A DNA stretch of 64,000 nucleotides from JBMYYR01 sp965243605 (GCA_965243605.1 CBDEVQ010000055.1:1-64000), one strand, 5' to 3'; positions 25,097 through 34,491 are shown, counted from the first letter of the stretch. The notes: generated from the letters alone by a model not told the origin. Program-made: numbers and translations.

Positions 25097-26128
25097 ATGA
25101 CAAGTGTAACAAAAAAAGATACAGCCGTTGTTATTTTAAATTATAACGGAAAACATTGGCTAGAGAAATTTTTACCAAATGTCTTAGAGCATTCCTTAAA
25201 CGATGCCGAGGTTATTGTTGCAGATAATGCATCTACGGATGATTCTTTAGAATATTTAAGAACTTCTTTTCCGGAAGTAGAACTTGTGATTTTGGATAAA
25301 AATCATGGATTTGCAGGAGGCTATAATGAAGCATTAAAAGGATTAAATTATACTTATTTTGTATTATTAAATTCTGATGTCGAGGTTTCTGAAAATTGGA
25401 TTAAAGCCCCATTAGAACTTTTGCAAAATCCGAAAGTTGGAGCTGTACAACCTAAGCTTTTAATGCAAGCAGACAAAACCAGTTTTGAATACGCTGGTGC
25501 TGCGGGAGGTTTTATAGATCGACTAGGCTATTCTTTTTGTAGAGGAAGGATCGTAAAAGACATCGAAAAAGATTTAGGTCAATACAACGATCAGGCTAAA
25601 ATATTTTGGGCATCAGGAGCTGCAATGTTTGTGAAATCTGAAGTGTTTTGGAAAGCTGGAGGGTTTGATTCCTCATTCTTTGCTCACTATGAAGAGATTG
25701 ATTTATGTTGGCGAATGAAAAGTTTGGGGTATGATATTTATTATGAACCCAACTCTAAAGTTTATCATGTTGGTGGTGGAACCTTAAGTAACGATAGCCC
25801 TAAGAAAACATTCTTAAATTTTAGGAATAGTTTAGCCATGCTTTATAAAAATCTACCCAAGTCTAAACGCTTTTCAGTTATTCTCACAAGGCTCGTTTTA
25901 GACGGAATGATTGCATGCCATATGTTGTTAACGTTACGTTTTAGTCATTTTTCTGCTGTAGCGAAAGCTCACTTTTCATTTTATGGAATGCGTAAGGATT
26001 TAAAAACAAGACGTATAAAGGCTACAGATACCCCTTCTGAAATTTACGATTGTAATATTATTGCAGATTACATATTGTCGAATAAGAGAAAATTTTCTGA
26101 ACTTCGCCTCCACAAAATAAAATCATAG
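25097..26128 (+). CDS. Family 2 glycosyltransferase (rhamnosyltransferase-like)
   Basis: A 343-residue GT-A fold enzyme. Motifs: AVVILNYNGKHWLEKFL (nucleotide-binding strand), VADNASTDDS, LLNSDVEV (the metal-binding region), and EEIDLCWRMKSLGYDIYYEP (the ED.dl..R block of GT2 rhamnosyltransferase-like enzymes). The C-terminus has a hydrophobic stretch for membrane contact. The ATG at 25097 is preferred; the upstream in-frame ATG at 25073 overlaps the acyltransferase end. Donor and acceptor are unknown. Confidence 0.9.
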   Translation: MTSVTKKDTAVVILNYNGKHWLEKFLPNVLEHSLNDAEVIVADNASTDDSLEYLRTSFPEVELVILDKNHGFAGGYNEALKGLNYTYFVLLNSDVEVSENWIKAPLELLQNPKVGAVQPKLLMQADKTSFEYAGAAGGFIDRLGYSFCRGRIVKDIEKDLGQYNDQAKIFWASGAAMFVKSEVFWKAGGFDSSFFAHYEEIDLCWRMKSLGYDIYYEPNSKVYHVGGGTLSNDSPKKTFLNFRNSLAMLYKNLPKSKRFSVILTRLVLDGMIACHMLLTLRFSHFSAVAKAHFSFYGMRKDLKTRRIKATDTPSEIYDCNIIADYILSNKRKFSELRLHKIKS

Positions 26129-26132
26129 ACTT

Positions 26133-27413
26133 ATGAAAAAAGCAATATTGTTTGCAATAGCATCAATGTCAGTACAATTGACATTTGGTCAAATTCCTCC
26201 AGGGTATTATAATTCAGCAACAGGATTAACAGAAACAGCCCTTAAGGATGCTTTAAACGATATTATTTCTGATCATACAGAATTATCATATTCAGCGGTT
26301 AAACAAGCGTTGAAATCCACCGACGAAGATCCGAATAATTCAAATAATGTTATTCTACTGTATAAAGGAACCTCACAATCTAAATCGTCTTTTGGTGGAG
26401 GTGCTAACGATTGGAACAGAGAACATGTTTGGGCAAAATCTCATGGAGGGTTTGGGAATGTAGCACCAGCTGGTACCGATTTACACCATTTAAGGCCTAC
26501 AGATGCTTCTGTTAACTCGTCTAGAGGGAACAAAGATTTTGATGCCGGAGGAAGTCCACATTCAGAAGCTACAGATTGTAACTCAGATTCAGATTCTTGG
26601 GAACCAAGAGATGAAGTTAAAGGAGATGTTGCACGTATGTTAATGTATATGGCAGTGCGTTACGAAGGTGAATTAGGAGAAGTCGATTTAGAATTAAACG
26701 ATCAAGTTAATAATGGATCGGTTCCGTTTCATGGAAAACTATCTACATTGTTAAACTGGCACCAGAATGATCCTGTATCTTCATTTGAAGAAAATAGAAA
26801 TAACGTTATTTATTCAAGCTACCAATCAAATAGAAATCCATTTATTGATCACCCAGAGTATGTTGATTTAATTTGGGGGCCTGCATCAGAATTAGTTATA
26901 AATAGCGTAACACCAAGTTCGGACCCTGTTTATCATCAATCACCCATAGATTTTGAAGTTGATCTTTCTATAACCAACCTTAATGTTACTAATGTAACTG
27001 TAGAATGGGGAATGAACGGAATTACATTTCCAAATCAATTGGAAACATCTTTAGGTAGTGGTAGTATATATACAACCGATAATACGTCTCAGTTTAATGC
27101 TGGAGATGTTATATATTATCGTTCTGTTGTAGAAACAGACATATTACAACCAGAAATTAGTGCTTATGAACAGTTTTCGGTCCTAGCACCTGTTGGAGTT
27201 GCCGAATTGAATTGGGATACATGGAACGTGGAAAACAATATTTACACCTTTAATTTATCAAATTTTGAAGGTATTCGTGTAGTAAATGCGATTGGGCAAG
27301 AAATATTAAGTCAAAAATCGGCTCAATTAGACATGAATTTGCTAGGTAAAGGCGTTTATTTTATAAAAATTCAAACTTCTTTTGAGTTTTATGTATTGAA
27401 AATCAGTTTATAG
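26133..27413 (+). CDS. Secreted endonuclease I with T9SS sorting tail
   Basis: A 426-residue secreted nuclease. Signal peptide at the N-terminus (MKKAILFAIASMSVQLTFG). The endonuclease I (His-Me finger) domain covers about residues 20-250: NREHVWAKSHGG, GTDLHHLRPTDASVNSSRGN, and a metal-binding asparagine/histidine set. A beta-rich middle domain follows, and the last about 60 residues (VVNAIGQEI, GKGVYFIKI, FYVLKISL) form a type A T9SS sorting domain. It probably degrades external DNA for nutrients. Likely cargo of the SprA/PorQ system encoded in this window. Confidence 0.93.
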   Translation: MKKAILFAIASMSVQLTFGQIPPGYYNSATGLTETALKDALNDIISDHTELSYSAVKQALKSTDEDPNNSNNVILLYKGTSQSKSSFGGGANDWNREHVWAKSHGGFGNVAPAGTDLHHLRPTDASVNSSRGNKDFDAGGSPHSEATDCNSDSDSWEPRDEVKGDVARMLMYMAVRYEGELGEVDLELNDQVNNGSVPFHGKLSTLLNWHQNDPVSSFEENRNNVIYSSYQSNRNPFIDHPEYVDLIWGPASELVINSVTPSSDPVYHQSPIDFEVDLSITNLNVTNVTVEWGMNGITFPNQLETSLGSGSIYTTDNTSQFNAGDVIYYRSVVETDILQPEISAYEQFSVLAPVGVAELNWDTWNVENNIYTFNLSNFEGIRVVNAIGQEILSQKSAQLDMNLLGKGVYFIKIQTSFEFYVLKISL

Positions 27414-27445
27414 AGAAAAAGTTCAGTAAAAAAGATACCAAACGC

Positions 27446-27475
27446 TTGGTACATTATAGAAAATAGGTACTTTTG
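27446..27475 (+). promoter_or_regulatory. Promoter of ffs
   Basis: TTG at 27446-27448, 19-base spacer, TACTTTTG at 27468-27475, which fits the Bacteroidota consensus TTG-N19-TAnnTTTG. The SRP RNA starts about 5 bases later. Confidence 0.75.
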
Positions 27476-27479
27476 TGAA

Positions 27480-27575
27480 GGGCAAGTCTTATACAATCAG
27501 CTCCTTTTGAATCCCCCAGGTCTTGATCGAAGCAAGGGTAGATAGTCGTAGCGATGTGATATAAATAGCTTGCCC
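27480..27575 (+). ncRNA. ffs: Signal recognition particle 4.5S RNA (small type)
   Basis: The RNA of the SRP, which binds Ffh and targets membrane proteins. The ends GGGCAAG (27480) and CTTGCCC (to 27575) pair, and the apical part CCCCCAGGTC...GAAGCAAGGGTAGA fits the conserved Ffh-binding helix of bacterial small SRP RNA (E. coli CAGGTC...GAAGCAG). A perfect promoter sits upstream and a T7 run follows the closing stem and acts as terminator. Length about 96 nt is normal. Confidence 0.85.
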
Positions 27576-27608
27576 TTTTTTTAGGCATTATTTAGAATAC
27601 ACATATAC

Positions 27609-27649
27609 AAAGACTCTCATTTGATATTTCAGATGAGAGTCTTTTTTTT
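27609..27649 (+). terminator. Hairpin with T run after ffs
   Basis: Stem AAAGACTCTCAT and ATGAGAGTCTTT with a 12-base loop, then a T run. A second terminator downstream of ffs, before the Dph6-like gene. Confidence 0.85.
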
Positions 27650-27662
27650 ATACTTGTTTTTT

Positions 27663-27670
27663 TAGATTTG
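27663..27670 (+). promoter_or_regulatory. Candidate -7 element for the Dph6-like gene
   Basis: TAGATTTG fits TAnnTTTG, 52 bases before the ATG at 27723 and just after the hairpin terminator. Confidence 0.45.
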
Positions 27671-27722
27671 CGAGTTAGATAAACACATCAATATCTAAAA
27701 CCATAAGAAAGGCTATATCATT

Positions 27723-28433
27723 ATGATTAAAACATATTTTAATTGGAGTACTGGGAAAGATTCATCTATGGCCCTTTATCATTTGCTAAAGCAAGAAACA
27801 TTTAATGTTGATAAATTACTAACAACCATTAATGCGCATCACAATCGTGTTTCTATGCATGGATTACAAAGAGTCTTGTTAATACAACAAGTTCAATCTA
27901 TAGGTATTCCATTAACCACTGTAGAGCTGCCTGAAGAACCTACTATGGAAGACTACAGTAGAATTATGGGAGCAACGGTTAATCAGTTAAAAGATGAGGG
28001 CTATGCCAATTGTGGGTTTGGAGATATTTTTTTAGAAGACTTAAGGCAATATCGCGAAAGCCAACTAGAAGGAATTACATGCCATTTTCCGTTGTGGAAA
28101 AGAGATACAAAGGCATTGATGAAGGAATTTATAGAACTAGGGTTTAAAGCGGTTATTTTATGTGTGAATTCTGAGTTTTTAGATGAAAGTTTTGTTGGGC
28201 GAGAGCTTAATCAGGATTTTATTAACGATTTACCTGATAATGTTGATCCATGTGGTGAAAATGGAGAATACCATACGTTTTGTTATGATGGTCCAATATT
28301 TTCTGAGCCCGTTTCATTTAAAAGAGGAGAAAAGATACTAAAGCGATATAAAAAACCGAATACTTCTAACGAAAGTGAAGAGGAAGAATTTGGAGGACAC
28401 TGGTTTTTAGAATTGATTCCTGAAGAATCGTAA
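27723..28433 (+). CDS. Dph6-related ATP pyrophosphatase (PP-loop)
   Basis: A 236-residue HUP-fold ATPase related to diphthine-ammonia ligase. The PP-loop is FNWSTGKDSS near the N-terminus (usual form SGGKDS); SMHGLQ, CGFGDIFLEDLRQYRE, and DPCGENGEYHTFCYDGP are family blocks. Diphthamide is not made in bacteria, so the true substrate is unknown; a role in modifying a small molecule or a tRNA is possible. It stands alone between a terminator and the YgiD-like gene. Confidence 0.85.
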   Translation: MIKTYFNWSTGKDSSMALYHLLKQETFNVDKLLTTINAHHNRVSMHGLQRVLLIQQVQSIGIPLTTVELPEEPTMEDYSRIMGATVNQLKDEGYANCGFGDIFLEDLRQYRESQLEGITCHFPLWKRDTKALMKEFIELGFKAVILCVNSEFLDESFVGRELNQDFINDLPDNVDPCGENGEYHTFCYDGPIFSEPVSFKRGEKILKRYKKPNTSNESEEEEFGGHWFLELIPEES

Positions 28434-28541
28434 AATTTAATTTCTTAAACTACATTAATGTTTTTCTAAAATTGAATGCAGAACTTTGTTTATTCTAAAT
28501 GCGGTAATTAAACTATTGCAACTATTAAAATAGTAAGCGGT

Positions 28542-29426
28542 ATGAAACGAAGAACATTTTTGTATAATTTTTTGGCTACAATGCCAGTATTAGGATCTAC
28601 GATGACATTAAACCATTTAAATACGATTCTCCAATCTTCTTATTCGGTGGCTAAAATGCCTGTTTTATTTTTAGGGCATGGAAGTCCAATGAATGCCATT
28701 GAAGAAAATGAATTTGTTACTGGATTTCGAAATGTTGCATCTAAAATTAAAAAGCCCCAAGTTATTTTATGTATTTCGGCACATTGGGAAACAAAAGGAA
28801 CTCGAGTTACGGCTATGAAAAACCCAAGAACAATTCACGATTTTGGAGGGTTTCCTAAAGCTTTACATCAAGTGGAATATCCAGCGCCTGGTCATCCAGA
28901 ATTCGCTTTAGAGACGAAAGAAATTGTGAAAAGTACGATTATAGAATTGGATGATAAATGGGGACTAGATCATGGAGCATGGGCCGTTATCAAACAGATG
29001 TATCCAGAGGCCGATATTCCTGTAGTTCAATTAAGTTTAGATATCAGAAAAAACACCAAAGCACATTATGTTTTGGCTCAAGAATTAAGCGCTTTAAGAC
29101 ATAAGGGCGTATTAATTATCGGAAGTGGTAATATTGTTCATAATTTGAGTAAAATAGCCTGGAATAAGCGAAATGAAAATTATGGTTTTGATTGGGCTAT
29201 AGAAACAAACAATAGAATAAAACAATACATTACCAATGGCAATCATAAGGCATTAATAGACTATTCAAAAGAAGGTAAAGCCTTTCAACTTTCAATACCA
29301 ACTCCTGAGCATTACTTGCCATTGTTATATGTGTTGGGAATGAAAGAGGATGAAGATGATATTACATTTTTTAATGATGCATTTATTGCAGGATCGTTAT
29401 CTATGACCTCCATAAAAATAGTGTAA
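28542..29426 (+). CDS. YgiD/LigB-family extradiol dioxygenase (4,5-DOPA type)
   Basis: A 294-residue class III extradiol ring-cleavage dioxygenase. LFLGHGSPMNAI contains the first metal histidine region, followed by SAHWETKGTRVTA, DFGGFPKALHQVEYPAPG, LDHGAWAVI and GSGNIVHNLS, all typical of YgiD. The reaction on DOPA is known for E. coli YgiD, but the natural substrate is not. An N-terminal stretch of about 30 residues before the domain (MKRRTFLYNFLATMPVLG) looks like a twin-arginine-type signal, which is unusual for this family and suggests export. Confidence 0.85.
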   Translation: MKRRTFLYNFLATMPVLGSTMTLNHLNTILQSSYSVAKMPVLFLGHGSPMNAIEENEFVTGFRNVASKIKKPQVILCISAHWETKGTRVTAMKNPRTIHDFGGFPKALHQVEYPAPGHPEFALETKEIVKSTIIELDDKWGLDHGAWAVIKQMYPEADIPVVQLSLDIRKNTKAHYVLAQELSALRHKGVLIIGSGNIVHNLSKIAWNKRNENYGFDWAIETNNRIKQYITNGNHKALIDYSKEGKAFQLSIPTPEHYLPLLYVLGMKEDEDDITFFNDAFIAGSLSMTSIKIV

Positions 29427-29435
29427 TCAACCGTC

Positions 29436-30122
29436 TTATTTTGTCCAAATATGATGTATGTTTACTGAGTTTTGCTCTTTAAAACCACATTTACTATAAA
29501 ATTTACAGGCTAATGAATTTTCTTTTTGTGTTTGAACAGAAAGGTACTTCATATTGCTATTTTCCTTAGTGTAATTAATACAAGCCGAAATTAATTTTGT
29601 ACCCACTTGCATACCTTGGGCATTTGGATCTACACCAATTAGCTCTATGTTAGCTACCGATGAGAAAGGGACAAACTTTAAGCTAATCATTCCAAGAATG
29701 GTTTGGTCTTTAATGTATCCAAAAACAATATGATTCGGAGAAAAAGATTTTTCAACCCATTTGGTATACAACATTTCATAGGCTTTAGGATCAAATAAAG
29801 GATCAAGCTTAAATCTGGAATGCTGACCAGCAACAATAGACAAATCATAAATACGATCAAACTGATCGTTATGTATTTCAGAAATATGGTTAGAATGGAT
29901 GAGCTTTAGTTCTGAATGGTGAGCAAGATAATAGACTTTGGTATTAATAGGCTTAGTTAATACTCCATCATATGAATTAGAAAATGCATAAACCAGATCA
30001 TAATGGCCTGATTGTTTCTCAATAAATTCAAATTGGTCTTGCGTTAAATGTGAAGTATGTACAGAACCAATACGTGTATTAAAATGTAAGCTATCCCAAT
30101 CTAAAGTTTTAATCACCATCAT
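29436..30122 (-). CDS. GNAT-family N-acetyltransferase (WecD-like)
   Basis: A 228-residue acetyltransferase. The acetyl-CoA-binding motif is in the C-terminal half: IGVDPNAQGMQVGTKLISAC, then LSVQTQKENSLACKFYSKCG. The layout (about 100-residue N-terminal part before the GNAT core) resembles the sugar N-acetyltransferase WecD. Its start directly abuts the stop of the glycosyltransferase gene upstream, so the two are co-transcribed and the substrate is probably an aminosugar or a related envelope intermediate. This is inference. Confidence 0.75.
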   Translation of the reverse strand: MMVIKTLDWDSLHFNTRIGSVHTSHLTQDQFEFIEKQSGHYDLVYAFSNSYDGVLTKPINTKVYYLAHHSELKLIHSNHISEIHNDQFDRIYDLSIVAGQHSRFKLDPLFDPKAYEMLYTKWVEKSFSPNHIVFGYIKDQTILGMISLKFVPFSSVANIELIGVDPNAQGMQVGTKLISACINYTKENSNMKYLSVQTQKENSLACKFYSKCGFKEQNSVNIHHIWTK

Positions 30123-31064
30123 TTAAAAATTTATCTTCTCTTTAACAATATAGACTTGTCTACCTTTCACCTGATCAAAAATTTTGGCAATGTAAATTCC
30201 AATAACCCCTAATATAAAAATGACGACACCAAAAAAGAAACTAAACAATATGATGGTTGAGGTATACCCCATAATTTCAATTTGTCCAGTGAAATATTTA
30301 TAAAGATTTACGGATATAGCCAAAAAGGATAAGAAAATAATAATTAGACCTAAATTAATGGTCATGTATAAAGGTTTGTTAGAGAAAGAGATAATATTGT
30401 CTAACGCCAAGTTCCAAAGTTTTCTTAACGTATAATTAGATCCTCCATCTTCTCTTGAAGAATGCTGAATATCTACATAGCCTATATTAAATCCTACCCA
30501 ACGAATAAAGAGTGGGAAAAAACGTACGACATCGCCCATTCGTACAACTTCACGAATAACCTCTGTTTTATAAATACCAAAATTAGCGACTGAAGAATCT
30601 TGTTGGGTATTTGTAAAATAACTTAAAGTCTTATAAAAATATTTTGAAGACATGCGCTTCGTAAAAGAATCTTGTCTTTGAATTCGTCTAGCTAAAACAA
30701 CATCTAATTCTTTTTGAATAAGGTGGTTGTATAATTTTGGAATTTGATCAGGTCTATCCTGTAAATCGCAATCCATTACAACAACATAATCTCCTGTAGC
30801 AATCTCTAATCCTGCGGTTATTGCAGAATGCTGACCAAAATTTCGACTTAATTGTAGAGCTTTAACTTTAAGATCTGTTTTGCAAACATTTTTTATAACC
30901 TCCCAAGAATTATCAGGACCTCTATCATCAATTAATATAATTTCATACTCAAGATTTAATACCTGAATATGTTCGTGTAGTAATGAAACTAATTTTTCAA
31001 TAGTATTAGCAGCATTATAGACTGGTACAACTACACTTAATTGAATGTTATTTTTTTGATACAT
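30123..31064 (-). CDS. Family 2 glycosyltransferase, polyprenyl-phosphate type
   Basis: A 313-residue GT2 enzyme of the DPM1/GtrB/ArnC class. Motifs: SVVVPVYNAANTIEKLV, LIDDRGPDNSW, and DCDLQDRPDQIP (the DxD-like site), followed by two C-terminal membrane helices (MTINLGLIIIFLSFLAI and STIILFSFFFGVVIFIL). Such enzymes move a sugar onto undecaprenyl phosphate in the inner membrane. First gene of a two-gene minus-strand unit with the GNAT gene. Confidence 0.88.
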   Translation of the reverse strand: MYQKNNIQLSVVVPVYNAANTIEKLVSLLHEHIQVLNLEYEIILIDDRGPDNSWEVIKNVCKTDLKVKALQLSRNFGQHSAITAGLEIATGDYVVVMDCDLQDRPDQIPKLYNHLIQKELDVVLARRIQRQDSFTKRMSSKYFYKTLSYFTNTQQDSSVANFGIYKTEVIREVVRMGDVVRFFPLFIRWVGFNIGYVDIQHSSREDGGSNYTLRKLWNLALDNIISFSNKPLYMTINLGLIIIFLSFLAISVNLYKYFTGQIEIMGYTSTIILFSFFFGVVIFILGVIGIYIAKIFDQVKGRQVYIVKEKINF

Positions 31065-31120
31065 CGAACTTAAGATATTTAATATTTTGCTAAAGTAATT
31101 GAAAAAAATGGCAATCGTTT

Positions 31121-31173
31121 AACAGATTGGAGTAGAATAGAACCGAAGTGATTAAACTCCATTCTGTTTTTTT
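31121..31173 (+). terminator. Terminator-like hairpin in a divergent region, no gene upstream
   Basis: AACAGATTGGAGT and ACTCCATTCTGTT pair at 12 of 13 positions around a 22-base loop, followed by a T7 run. On the plus strand no gene precedes it, so it may be a leader structure for gldA or the end of a short transcript. Confidence 0.4.
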
Positions 31174-31283
31174 GAATTTATAATTTAAATCGTGTTAAAT
31201 ACATGTTTTTTTAGTGATAAGTCCGCGCAATAGATTTTGATAGGAACAGAGCTTTCGTATATTTACAGATTCAAACAGTTTTT

Positions 31284-32183
31284 ATGTCTATAGAAGTTAA
31301 ATCGGTTACAAAAGCATATGGAAATCAGTTGGCATTAAATGATGTTAGCTTTTCGATAGGGTCAAGTGAAATTGTTGGGTTTTTAGGGCCAAATGGTGCA
31401 GGGAAATCAACAATGATGAAAATTATCACCTCATATATACCTCAATCTAAAGGAGAAGTTAAGGTTTGTGGGTTTGATAATATGGACCAAGCCATTGAAC
31501 TAAAAAAACAAATAGGATATTTACCAGAGCATAATCCTTTATATTTAGAGATGTATGTAAAAGAATATCTCGAGTTTGTGGCAAAACTGTATAAAGTCCC
31601 AAAATATAGGATTGATGAAATGATTCAATTAACAGGTTTAGAAAGGGAATATCGAAAGAAAATACAATCATTAAGTAAAGGATATCGTCAGAGAATAGGA
31701 TTGGCACAAGCGTTGATACACGACCCGAAAGTGTTAATTTTAGATGAGCCTACAACTGGGTTAGATCCGAACCAATTGGTGGAAATTAGAGATTTAATAA
31801 GAACTGTTGGTAAAGAGAAAACGGTTATGCTTTCTACGCATATTATGCAAGAAGTTGAAGCCATTTGCGATCGTGTAATCATTATAAATCAAGGGAATTT
31901 AGTTGCCGATTCTCCAACCGAAGAATTAAAAAGTTTACAAAATAACCAACATGTATTAAGTGTTGGATTTAATAACGAAGTCGAAAAAGCGTTTATTTCT
32001 AACATAGAAGGTGTGTCTCAAGTAAAAAGAGATGGAAACAAACGCTGGAAGGTTTATTATTCTTCTAAATATGATATTAGAGAAGCTTTATTTAATAAGG
32101 CAGTTCAAAATCAGAATTATTTTACACATTTAGAATTAAAGGATAAAAACTTGGAAGAAGTATTCCATAGTTTAACAAAATAA
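31284..32183 (+). CDS. gldA: Gliding-motility ABC transporter ATPase GldA
   Basis: A 299-residue ABC ATPase: Walker A GPNGAGKS, signature LSKGYRQRIGLAQ, Walker B VLILDEPTTGLDP, and switch histidine in LSTHIMQEVE. The sequence and start (MSIEVKSVTKAYGNQLALND) match GldA, which works with GldF and GldG in flavobacteria and is linked to gliding. GldF and GldG are not adjacent, which is usual. It lies upstream of maeB, ruvA and sprA; sprA is another gliding/T9SS gene. A plain ABC-2 ATPase is the less likely alternative. Confidence 0.88.
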   Translation: MSIEVKSVTKAYGNQLALNDVSFSIGSSEIVGFLGPNGAGKSTMMKIITSYIPQSKGEVKVCGFDNMDQAIELKKQIGYLPEHNPLYLEMYVKEYLEFVAKLYKVPKYRIDEMIQLTGLEREYRKKIQSLSKGYRQRIGLAQALIHDPKVLILDEPTTGLDPNQLVEIRDLIRTVGKEKTVMLSTHIMQEVEAICDRVIIINQGNLVADSPTEELKSLQNNQHVLSVGFNNEVEKAFISNIEGVSQVKRDGNKRWKVYYSSKYDIREALFNKAVQNQNYFTHLELKDKNLEEVFHSLTK

Positions 32184-32214
32184 TTTCTCAGTAGAGAATT
32201 AAAAATATATCAGA

Positions 32215-34491
32215 ATGGGAACATTCAAAAAACGTGAAGCATTAGATTTTCATTCACAAGGAAGACCAGGGAAAATAGAAGTTGTCCCTACAAAAAGTCA
32301 TAGTACACAAAGAGATTTATCTTTAGCATATTCACCAGGAGTAGCAGAGCCATGTTTGGAAATTGCTAAAAACCCAGAAGATGCTTATAAATATACTGCC
32401 AAAAGTAATTTAGTAGCTGTTATTAGTAATGGTACTGCCGTTTTAGGATTGGGGAATATAGGTGCAGAAGCATCAAAACCAGTAATGGAAGGTAAAGGAT
32501 TACTGTTCAAGATTTATGCAGATATTGATGTTTTTGATATTGAAGTAGATCAAACCAACGTAGACGATTTTGTAAATACCGTAAAAGCCATTGCACCAAC
32601 ATTTGGAGGTATTAACTTAGAGGATATAAAGGCACCAGAATGTTTCGAAATTGAACGTCGATTAAAAGAGGAATTGAATATTCCTGTAATGCATGATGAT
32701 CAGCACGGAACAGCCATTATTTCAGCTGCCGCACTTTTAAACGCTTGTGAGCTTGTTGATAAAGATCTTAAAGACGTTTCTATTGTTGTAAATGGAGCCG
32801 GAGCGGCAGCTATATCATGTACGAGATTATATGTAAGCTTAGGTGCTAATCCGAACAATATATTAATGTGCGATAGTAAAGGGGTTATTAGTACAAAAAG
32901 AGATAACCTTAATGCTCAAAAATTAGAATTTGCGCAAGAAACGGATAAAACAACCTTATCAGATGCATTAAAAGGTGCTGATGTTTTTATTGGGTTGTCT
33001 AAAGGAAATGTATTGTCTACGGACGATTTATTATCTATGGCTGAAAATCCAATTGTATTTGCCATGGCTAATCCTACGCCAGAAATAGATTATAATCTAG
33101 CCATTAAAACCAGAGATGATTTAATTATGGCTACTGGGCGATCAGATCATCCTAATCAGGTAAATAATGTACTTGGTTTTCCATTTATTTTTAGAGGAGC
33201 TTTAGATGTTAGAGCAACTAAAATTAATGAGGAAATGAAGTTGGCAGCGGTAAGAGCCATTGCTAAACTGACTAAAGAAATGGTTCCTGAAGAAGTTTTA
33301 GTGACTTACGGTCAGAGAAATTTAAGTTTCGGAAAAGATTATATTATTCCAAAACCGAATGATCCAAGATTAATATCAGTAGTAGCACCTGCGGTTGCAA
33401 AAGCAGCTATAGATTCAGGTGTGGCTAAATTAAACATTACAGATTGGGATGAATATTCGTATGAACTTAACAGACGATTAGGTAGAGGTAGTAAACTAAT
33501 GGGTAACATTAGTGAAGTTGCAAAACGCCATCCAAAACGTGTTGTTTTTGCTGAAGCAGATCATTATACTGTTTTAAAAGCAGCATTAATTGCTAGAGAA
33601 GAAGGGTATACAGAACCTATTCTTTTAGGGCGAAGAAAAAAAATAGAGCAGATTATAAAGGACAATGGATTCGATTTTGAAAATCCGATTATTATTGATC
33701 CTAAAAGCGAAGAAGAAGAAACACGTAAAAACCGTTATGCAAAAGTATTATGGGAAAAGCGTAACAGAAGCGGATTTACTTTATATGAAGCGGAACGCAA
33801 AATGCGTGAAAGAAATTATTTTGGATCTATGATGGTAGAGCTTGGAGAAGCAGATGCTATGATATCTGGAATTACAAGATCTTATCCTGAAACAATTAGA
33901 CCAGCTATTGAAACCATTGGAACAGATGATGGCGTAGATCGTATTGCCGGTTTATATATTATGAACACCAAGAAAGGACCAATTTTCTTTGCGGATACAA
34001 CTATTAATGTGAATCCAAATGCAGAAGAATTGGCCAGTATTACGGCTTTGGTTGCAGATTCGGTAAAACGAATGGGGATTAAGCCTCACGTTGCAATGTT
34101 ATCGTATTCAAATTTTGGTTCTACTAAAGATGCAAATTCTTTAAAAATTAAAAAGGCTGTAAACATTCTTCATAATTCAAGACCAGATATTACTGTAGAT
34201 GGAGAAATTCAACCCAACTTTGCCTTAGATAAAAGAGCTTTAAAAGAAAATTTCCCATTTTCGCCATTAAACGGGAAACGCGTAAATACATTCATATTTC
34301 CAAACTTAGAGTCAGGAAATATAGCTTATAAGTTATTACAAGGTTTAGGTGGAATAGAAGCTACTGGGCCTGTTTTATTAGGAATGAAAAAATCAGTTCA
34401 TATTCTTCAAATGGGAAGTGGAGTAGATGAGGTTGTAAATATGGTTGCTTTAGCCGTTGCAGATGCTCATTCTAAAAGAACGCGTATATGA
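32215..34491 (+). CDS. maeB: NADP-dependent malic enzyme with phosphotransacetylase-like domain
   Basis: MaeB decarboxylates malate to pyruvate and gives NADPH. The 758-residue protein is the long, two-domain type. Residues about 1-420 are the malic-enzyme domain, with AYSPGVAEPCLEIAK, MHDDQHGTAIISAAALLNA and the nucleotide fold VVNGAGAAAISCTRLY; residues about 430-758 are a phosphotransacetylase-like regulatory domain (VVFAEADHY, ADAMISGITRSYPETIRP, ESGNIAYKL). It overlaps ruvA by four bases (ATGA), which couples their translation. Confidence 0.96.
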   Translation: MGTFKKREALDFHSQGRPGKIEVVPTKSHSTQRDLSLAYSPGVAEPCLEIAKNPEDAYKYTAKSNLVAVISNGTAVLGLGNIGAEASKPVMEGKGLLFKIYADIDVFDIEVDQTNVDDFVNTVKAIAPTFGGINLEDIKAPECFEIERRLKEELNIPVMHDDQHGTAIISAAALLNACELVDKDLKDVSIVVNGAGAAAISCTRLYVSLGANPNNILMCDSKGVISTKRDNLNAQKLEFAQETDKTTLSDALKGADVFIGLSKGNVLSTDDLLSMAENPIVFAMANPTPEIDYNLAIKTRDDLIMATGRSDHPNQVNNVLGFPFIFRGALDVRATKINEEMKLAAVRAIAKLTKEMVPEEVLVTYGQRNLSFGKDYIIPKPNDPRLISVVAPAVAKAAIDSGVAKLNITDWDEYSYELNRRLGRGSKLMGNISEVAKRHPKRVVFAEADHYTVLKAALIAREEGYTEPILLGRRKKIEQIIKDNGFDFENPIIIDPKSEEEETRKNRYAKVLWEKRNRSGFTLYEAERKMRERNYFGSMMVELGEADAMISGITRSYPETIRPAIETIGTDDGVDRIAGLYIMNTKKGPIFFADTTINVNPNAEELASITALVADSVKRMGIKPHVAMLSYSNFGSTKDANSLKIKKAVNILHNSRPDITVDGEIQPNFALDKRALKENFPFSPLNGKRVNTFIFPNLESGNIAYKLLQGLGGIEATGPVLLGMKKSVHILQMGSGVDEVVNMVALAVADAHSKRTRI

